The notes below the pieces were generated by a model that saw only the letters and a program-made list of their open reading frames with translations, was not told where the DNA came from and did no database searches. From Labyrinthula sp. Ha (lineage: Eukaryota > Sar > Bigyra > Labyrinthulida > Labyrinthulaceae): a DNA stretch of 64,000 nt. Positions within the stretch are counted from its first letter, which is position 1. Each line of letters starts with the position of its first letter. The DNA lies in contig JAALGZ010000081.1 in assembly GCA_015227615.1 (NCBI GenBank), positions 20,298-84,297 of the forward strand, written 5' to 3'. The translations under genes and the position numbers were made by a program. This document shows, one piece after another, positions 58,116-64,000 of the stretch.

Positions 58116-60947
58116 TCTCTTGAAGTCACAATATTTTTAAGATTCCAGAAATAAGTTAGCAGCAATAGATAGAACAGTATTTTGATAGATTTAATCAAGA
58201 GATAAAATATCCTTTTTAAGATTACTTTTTAGGAATTGTGTACAGTTTAGAAAAGAAAGTATGTCTATTTTGGCAAACTTTTCAGTCTGGAAAGGACTTT
58301 ATCTTTACAAAATATAATATTATAATGGTACATTACCCTATTTAATATTAGACTTTTATCTGCTCGGAAAAACTCGACGAGACAGTCAGAATACCTTTGA
58401 TAACGGGTTAGGGGACTAATAGAGGCGTTAGGCTAAGATGCTGGTAAGATTTGGGCAAGACCCTTATGAAACGAAAGGAATCTACGTATTTTACTGAGAA
58501 GATGTTTACAAAATACCACAAAAGTCATGAGTAACTTTAAAAGTCAGTATTATACTTAGGTTCGAAAACACTAAGACTTATGTTTATACTTGGAAGTCGT
58601 TATCCAAAGCAATTTACTCAGCTAAGTGTTTTTTGGTACCTACTTTGTTTTTTATTATTGGACTATCTGTCGATAGTTAGTTATGGCTTAATTTACCAAA
58701 ATATTATACGACTCTTGATACTGAGAACCAGTACCAATAAGCAATAATAGATAAATCTGCTATGACTTATTTAGCATTGCTATTTAATATACTAATTTAA
58801 TATGTTTCACATTAATATACACATTGCTCAATTTTTCTAAGGAATATCGGTTTATAGTTAACGTGTATATATTTGACTTAACAGAGAAATCGCTTGAATA
58901 ATCCAATTCTTAAGAATCCACGCTTAGTTTTATTGATAACTCTAGTTTGTTTATCCAAAATGAGTAATAATTTATGCAAGTTCATTAGATAGAATGGAAA
59001 TCTTCTATACAAATATATGTTCATTTTAAGTTTTTCGGCAGACCATTGGCTGAAACTTGAGCTTAGCCAATCATATTCATTCTTTGATCGGACCGGAAAT
59101 TTTGCAATACCTTAGTTTTGGCACATGCTTCTAATCGGGCAATCATTACCACTTTGACTACAAATGCAGATCTTTGCGAAGTTTACAGAGTAACTAAGCA
59201 CTTCCTTTACATTAAAGGATTAGTTTATGAAATGACAAAAATCAAAAGTAAGACTCAGAATTCTTACTAATTCAAAATCGAATGTAAAAACTTTGCAAAG
59301 GCTTTAAGCACTTAGTTACAGGTTTGCAGCATTACAGGTAGCATTTATTAAATCTCATCTCAAAAATTCTAACTTCACTGTGGCTTACATCTCAAGACAA
59401 TTTAACTCTTCAGATGCTCCTACTAAACCTTCGGCATTTACAACATTCAATAAGTTTTCGAAACCTGCAACATCGAAATTTCAATGAAAACATACTAAAA
59501 TGTAATTTATGACCCAAATTAGGTTTTCTTAATGGTTTTTCCTTTTTTACCTAATCCCCGTTTATATTTTGCGGGCACGGAGTTAGCATTTAAAGATTTA
59601 CAAGTTGCAATTAAATATATATTTTGGGCAATTCATCAATTAACTTCTAATACACAATAAAAACCTTCTTGTACAAAACACATGAAATTACTATTTACAC
59701 ATTCTTAACTGATATTGACTACCTTTTTATATAACCGGTTCAATGATTTCTCTGTAGTAATGTTATCATCTTCTCCAGAAATAATTACTTTGCTTCCTGT
59801 TTTTTTTTCTTTTAGATACCATGTAAGGAACTATAGTATCTATTTAATATTTATATTATTTCCAGTTGCATCCATCTATACTACATCATAATTTTTTATG
59901 AAGGGATATGGGAGTAATCGTGACAAACTTTCCATCAAGACATAATATTCGGAATTCAATAGGTTTTACCAAGGGGTAATTATTAAGCTTCAAATATCTC
60001 TTGCTGAGAGAGAATGTGGTAAGAATTAAATGGAAATCAGTTTTTGCTTCTTGGTACAGGGCTAAGCAATTAATTTCTTACATGTATGTTGAAGATGATA
60101 GAGGAACGTTAGATGTTCACAGACTATAATCTTTTACCTGACAGGAATTAGAATAATAAGAAAGTGAAATGCATTGGAGAAGCAAACTGTGTCTCGTAGA
60201 TATATTGCAAAATTACTGAATACAATGAAAGTTATGCTGATTTTAGTTAATATACCTTGTAATTAAATGTTTCTTTCCTTTTTCCATATACAATTATGAG
60301 GAAATTGAATTATTGAAGGTATATATTTTGATAAGGTGCAATAAAATTGGGGAAACTTGTCTTCTGGATTTTTCTAGATTAAGAACTAAAATATACAGGG
60401 GCTTTATTGTCCTTCGTTAACCTTCATCATTTCCCTTAATTAACTCTGCAATCTGATTAGCTGTGGAAATTACCTGAGAACAATCTTCTGCTGGAGATTT
60501 TAGAACCCTTATCGTTCCAAAGATTATGTTCTTAATTTGCTTCTTTACTTACCCCCAAAAAAATATTGAAAAAAAAATTCATACGAAGTTCATCATTTGT
60601 ACTTCAATATAGAAAGAATATTAAAATTACGGATGCCCCACAGGATTTTTAAATATTCCTGCTTATAATACAGAAACACCATTTGCCATGAAAATAATAT
60701 GAACTACAAATATACATCAAGATCCTGGCAAACCTAGTTTTCTTCAACAAGAATATAGGAATTGATTAACTTACAAAGGCATAGTTCCATCTAGTACAAA
60801 ATGATAAATGATGTTATAGATGTCTATAGTTTATAACTAATCAGTACTTTGAACCTCCTGTGATGATGTCAAACGTAATCAAAGTGCTACTAGTTCACAT
60901 AGTATCAAACTGTTAGAAACACTGATAAAGAAAAAAAAAATGCTACA
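58116..60947. other. Mostly non-coding interval
   Basis: No supported gene except a possible retroelement scrap at 59320-59485. The final part upstream of 60948 should hold the promoter of the pseudokinase gene. Confidence 0.5.
59320..59485 (+). pseudogene. Possible retrotransposon RNase H scrap
   Basis: One frame reads AFIKSHLKNSNFTVAYISRQ then FNSSDAPTKPSAFTTFNKF. This resembles the RNase H C-terminus (Y-I-S/G-R-x-x-N-x-x-D-x-x-T/S-K/R). It is short, with no partner domains nearby, so the call is weak. Confidence 0.25.
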
Positions 60948-62069
60948 ATGAGTCTATTGGTCCGTCTAAAGCTTAAAAAATGTGAACAAGAAAAAAACAG
61001 AAGGATTCATCTTTCATCAAAACCTTGCATTATGAAGGAAGGTTCAGTTCTCGATCCTCAGTTTGACTGGATCTACAAAACTCCAGTGCATAGTCATATA
61101 AGAATTCCTTTGGTAGTTAAAGAAGAATTTCTTTTTTCACAGCGCAACCCAAAGTCAGAGTGGTTTCTGGTGGCTGTAGAGTATAAAGGAATCACAAGAT
61201 ATGTTGCAAAGATGGAGATTCCAAAGACATGGATTCATAAGAAGAAAAATATCACTGAGTTAAATAAAAGTTTTAATTTACATAGAAGTGTTCATAAATG
61301 GACCACCAGAGTAATCGAAACTAATTCCACTCTTTTTTCTATAAATGTTTTTCAGGAATACTGCTTGCAAGGCACAATCTACCATCTTTTCAAGAACAAG
61401 TGGTGTAGAAAAAATAAATATATCTACTGCTATTTTAGACAAATTATCGAAGCGCTGCGTTATTGTCATGAAATCCATAACATTTGTTTTAGAACACTTA
61501 ATCCATATTCCATCGGCATCACTGAGTTTGGGAAAATTAAAATTACAAATTTTTACCAAGCTATAAGGATGGATGCAGATGTTATATCAGATATATCAAC
61601 AGAATTTGAATACGCTGCACCGGAGATCATCCCGATTGATAACTTACCAGGTTCCTACCAAATTTTTAATTATAAAATTGCGGAGATGTATCCTTCTTGT
61701 GATGTATTCTCGCTTGGGTGCATTCTGCACTACATGCTGTATGGAAAACACTTGTTTGGAGATGGAAAGATTGAGTCAGACACGCAAATTGCGAAACAAA
61801 TTATCAAATTGAAAAATCTCATGATGAAATCTGCTTTGTTAAGGTCTCTTCTCACCCGTGACTGTACCAAAAGGATTTCTCTTTCCAAAATTGAAGATCA
61901 TCCAGAGTTCAAAAGAAAATATAAGCGATGGAAACTAATTATCCCGAACAAATATAAAACCAAACCAGGAAACAAATCGTATTATCCCTGTAATGAACGA
62001 CTTGAAACTCAGAAATTTGAGCCCACAAAGCAGTTTGTGCAAAAAACATTCTTAATGACTGAAAATTAA
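60948..62069 (+). CDS. Pseudokinase (protein kinase fold, catalytic residues lost)
   Basis: An intact single-exon frame of 373 residues. The kinase fold is clear: VAK lysine in TRYVAKMEIPK (Lys88), hinge-like NVFQEYCLQGTIYHLF, helix E ALRYCHEIHNI, APE motif FEYAAPEIIP, and helix F CDVFSLGCILHYMLYGKHLF. The catalytic loop reads ICFRTLNPYSIGI (residues 179-191): the HRD Asp, the loop Lys and the loop Asn are all replaced. DFG is NFY (Asn201-Phe-Tyr). No phosphotransfer is expected; such proteins usually act as scaffolds or allosteric regulators. The N-terminal 60 residues are basic. An upstream ATG at 60940 makes a three-codon frame whose TGA overlaps the chosen start. The stop is 23 bp from the convergent HIBCH gene. 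Confidence 0.85.
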   Translation: MSLLVRLKLKKCEQEKNRRIHLSSKPCIMKEGSVLDPQFDWIYKTPVHSHIRIPLVVKEEFLFSQRNPKSEWFLVAVEYKGITRYVAKMEIPKTWIHKKKNITELNKSFNLHRSVHKWTTRVIETNSTLFSINVFQEYCLQGTIYHLFKNKWCRKNKYIYCYFRQIIEALRYCHEIHNICFRTLNPYSIGITEFGKIKITNFYQAIRMDADVISDISTEFEYAAPEIIPIDNLPGSYQIFNYKIAEMYPSCDVFSLGCILHYMLYGKHLFGDGKIESDTQIAKQIIKLKNLMMKSALLRSLLTRDCTKRISLSKIEDHPEFKRKYKRWKLIIPNKYKTKPGNKSYYPCNERLETQKFEPTKQFVQKTFLMTEN

Positions 62070-62092
62070 ACTAGTTTCGAACGATTTAAACT

Positions 62093-63247
62093 CTACACTA
62101 GAAACATTAATTCCTTTTCAGCGGGTTCAAAAAACTGTTCTATCGTAGCTTGCTTTACTTCTTGTACACTCTTTGCCTTCCAGTTGGGTTTCTGATCTTT
62201 GTCAATTAGCACAGCCCTAATCCCTTCTACAAAATCACTTGCCTCGTGAAACATACAAGCTTGGCTTAATCTGTACTCACTCTTTAAGGCTTCTTCAAAA
62301 CCAACTTCTGAATGCTTTTTGATAGCTTTAAATGATAGCTTTACACTCATTGGACTCATTTTCTCAATTGTCGCTTTTGTTTTCTTCGCAAACTCAGTTC
62401 CATTTCCATCCAACTTTTGAAGGACATCTTCAACATTCTCATTCTCTTTTCCAAAACATTCTCGAATCACATCAACATTTTTTTCAATCCCACCGGATCC
62501 AACATTCTCCGCATACTTTCCCAGTGCTCCATCTACATCTCCAGAATTTTCAATTTCCTTAACCAAGTCCCCAACCTTTTCACTTGGAACAAAATGTGTA
62601 GCCAACCCAGTGAAAATTAAATCTTCAGCTTTTAACCTTACACCAGAAACTCCAAGGTACTGACCTAATGCATATCCAACATCCGCATCCCCCTGAAGCG
62701 TCCTTGTTAACTTGTGTGTGAGGCCAACATCAGGAAACAATCCAATTGCAGTTTCTGGCATAGCAAAAAGTGTTTTTTCTGTACATATTCTATGTGACCC
62801 ATGTACTGAAAGACCAACTCCACCGCCCATTACGATGCCATCCCAAATTGCAACATGACTAACTTTAAGCTTGTGTATTAAGTGGTTGACTTGATACTCT
62901 TCATAGAAGAAGTTTTTTGGACCATGAAATTTTTCGTTCAGCAGATCTTGCTGGATTGAAGCAACATCACCACCAGCACAAAAAGCTTTTGGGGAGGTTG
63001 ATATTAAAAGGATTGGAGATTTAGAGGTAATAAGGGGCAAGTAGTGTGATCGAAGAGAAGCAATCATTGGGAGATTAAGGGAGTTCAGTTTATCAGGCCG
63101 GTTTAATGAAATTGTTGAACATTTTGGTGTTTGATTAAGAATAACATGTGAAATAGATGTTGAAGAAGTTGATAGATGATTGGATAAAGATGATATTCTT
63201 TTCATATTTAGGATATCTTGAGTTTTGTTTTTCCGATTCCTACACAT
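62093..63247 (-). CDS. 3-hydroxyisobutyryl-CoA hydrolase (crotonase family)
   Basis: A single-exon minus-strand frame of 384 residues, ending TAG. Crotonase blocks are SLNRPDKLNSLNL, KAFCAGGDVASIQQDL (oxyanion hole, residues 89-95) and WDGIVMGGGVGLSVHG. The hydrolase-specific FAMPETAIGLFPDVGLTHKL carries Glu165 and Asp173. The C-terminal block KSEYRLSQACMFHEASDFVE and GIRAVLIDKDQKPNW is also typical of this subfamily. It frees 3-hydroxyisobutyrate from its CoA ester in valine breakdown, normally in mitochondria. The second Met (residue 15, 63205) begins MKRISSLSNHLSTSSTS, a good mitochondrial presequence, so it may be the real start. Length is as usual for the family. Confidence 0.93.
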   Translation of the reverse strand: MCRNRKNKTQDILNMKRISSLSNHLSTSSTSISHVILNQTPKCSTISLNRPDKLNSLNLPMIASLRSHYLPLITSKSPILLISTSPKAFCAGGDVASIQQDLLNEKFHGPKNFFYEEYQVNHLIHKLKVSHVAIWDGIVMGGGVGLSVHGSHRICTEKTLFAMPETAIGLFPDVGLTHKLTRTLQGDADVGYALGQYLGVSGVRLKAEDLIFTGLATHFVPSEKVGDLVKEIENSGDVDGALGKYAENVGSGGIEKNVDVIRECFGKENENVEDVLQKLDGNGTEFAKKTKATIEKMSPMSVKLSFKAIKKHSEVGFEEALKSEYRLSQACMFHEASDFVEGIRAVLIDKDQKPNWKAKSVQEVKQATIEQFFEPAEKELMFLV

Positions 63248-64000
63248 TTAAATGGCCATGTGGCCAAGTATGAATTGTACTAGTCGACGTGGCATGATGT
63301 TGAGCAGTAGCTTATATTACGTTATAGGATAGATTTACCCAAGAGTTCTCAAATACATGAAGAAAAACAAGAGAAATATACAAGTTATGTATATGTATTA
63401 CCATATTTTTTGCCTAAAACATTGACCTAGCCACCTGGTTTTCTTCTGTACTTAACTGGGAAATGCTGGGCACATCACAAAGCTGTTTCTGTGTCATGAG
63501 GTTAAAATGGTGCCTCTATTTGATCATATTTTATAATTGAAAGAATCTATATATATAATGTTGATATTATTGCTTCGAAATCGAATGAATGGTCTATCTT
63601 TATACAACTCTCTCTTTCTCTCTGTTCGATGTCACGGTCATGTTCCGCAAACCAGACTTTCCACCTCCCATTCTGGATATACAGCCTATGAGAAAATAAC
63701 CATCTAACATATTCTTATAAAAGTTAGCCCCTCCCATTTATTTAAACTTGTATTATCAATAAAAGTTTTTTTAATTACAGCGATAGTGGACACTATTAAC
63801 TTCAAGCTGTTCCTCTAACACAGTGTTGAAGCTATTAGGTGAGGAAACATAAGGGGAAAACAGACATCTAAAGTTTTTTGGAATTATTTTCCTTCTTGCT
63901 TATTTAAATATATTAATCTTTATATTCTGATTACTAACTAAGGCCTTGACACCAGTTTTCGCCTCGGCAGAACATAAATATTACTCTACGGCAGTCAACA
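63248..64000. other. Non-coding region upstream of the HIBCH-type gene
   Basis: No supported gene to the window edge. It should contain the minus-strand promoter of the hydrolase gene; a TCTC-rich run is at 63610-63625. Confidence 0.5.

Overview
The window is nuclear DNA of a microbial eukaryote. It is strongly AT-rich, with spliceosomal mini-introns, long gene-free stretches, islands of very tightly packed genes, and several LTR retrotransposons. Ten introns can be placed by protein continuity; all start GT and end AG, and they are only 28 to 34 nt long, most exactly 29 nt. Host genes end in TAA, TAG and TGA alike, so the nuclear code is standard. I cannot fix the lineage from this sequence alone.

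Layout. 1-11330 is the left arm of an inverted duplication whose right arm is 53212-55287. The left arm carries a dead copy of a lineage-specific gene and is interrupted by two related Ty3/gypsy-type elements. Element 2 (minus strand, 1-1369) runs off the left edge and shows a long intact Gag. Element 1 (plus strand, 2287-10170) is full length, with 172-bp LTRs, a GATC target duplication, gag, protease, RT, RNase H, integrase and a chromodomain. After pol it carries an extra reading frame with a SANT/Myb-like segment and an MT-A70-type adenine methyltransferase (DPPW motif). 11350-15560 is a badly decayed Ty3/gypsy remnant, abutting a younger but 3'-truncated Ty1/copia element on the minus strand (15562-18290).

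21118-23688 is a ROCO-type gene (LRR, Roc GTPase, COR) whose leucine-rich repeats lie one per exon, separated by 28-30 nt phase-2 introns. 24577-29889 holds unidentified ORFs, a decayed minus-strand coding stretch and a decayed member of the duplicated gene family. 30906-32374 is a membrane-anchored leishmanolysin-like zinc metalloprotease. 33781-40268 has no gene I can support. 40269-45104 is a dense island: methionine sulfoxide reductase A, a coiled-coil protein, and an Est1/SMG5/SMG7-like protein. 45105-53211 is again without a supported gene. 54168-58115 holds three intact members of the unknown protein family. 60948-63247 holds a pseudokinase convergent with 3-hydroxyisobutyryl-CoA hydrolase.

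The genes do not form one pathway. The most striking item is the retrotransposon that carries its own MT-A70 methyltransferase. Many frame breaks sit in homopolymers and may be read errors. In-frame stops in the elements, by contrast, sit largely where Gln or Trp is expected, which is a C-to-T decay signature.
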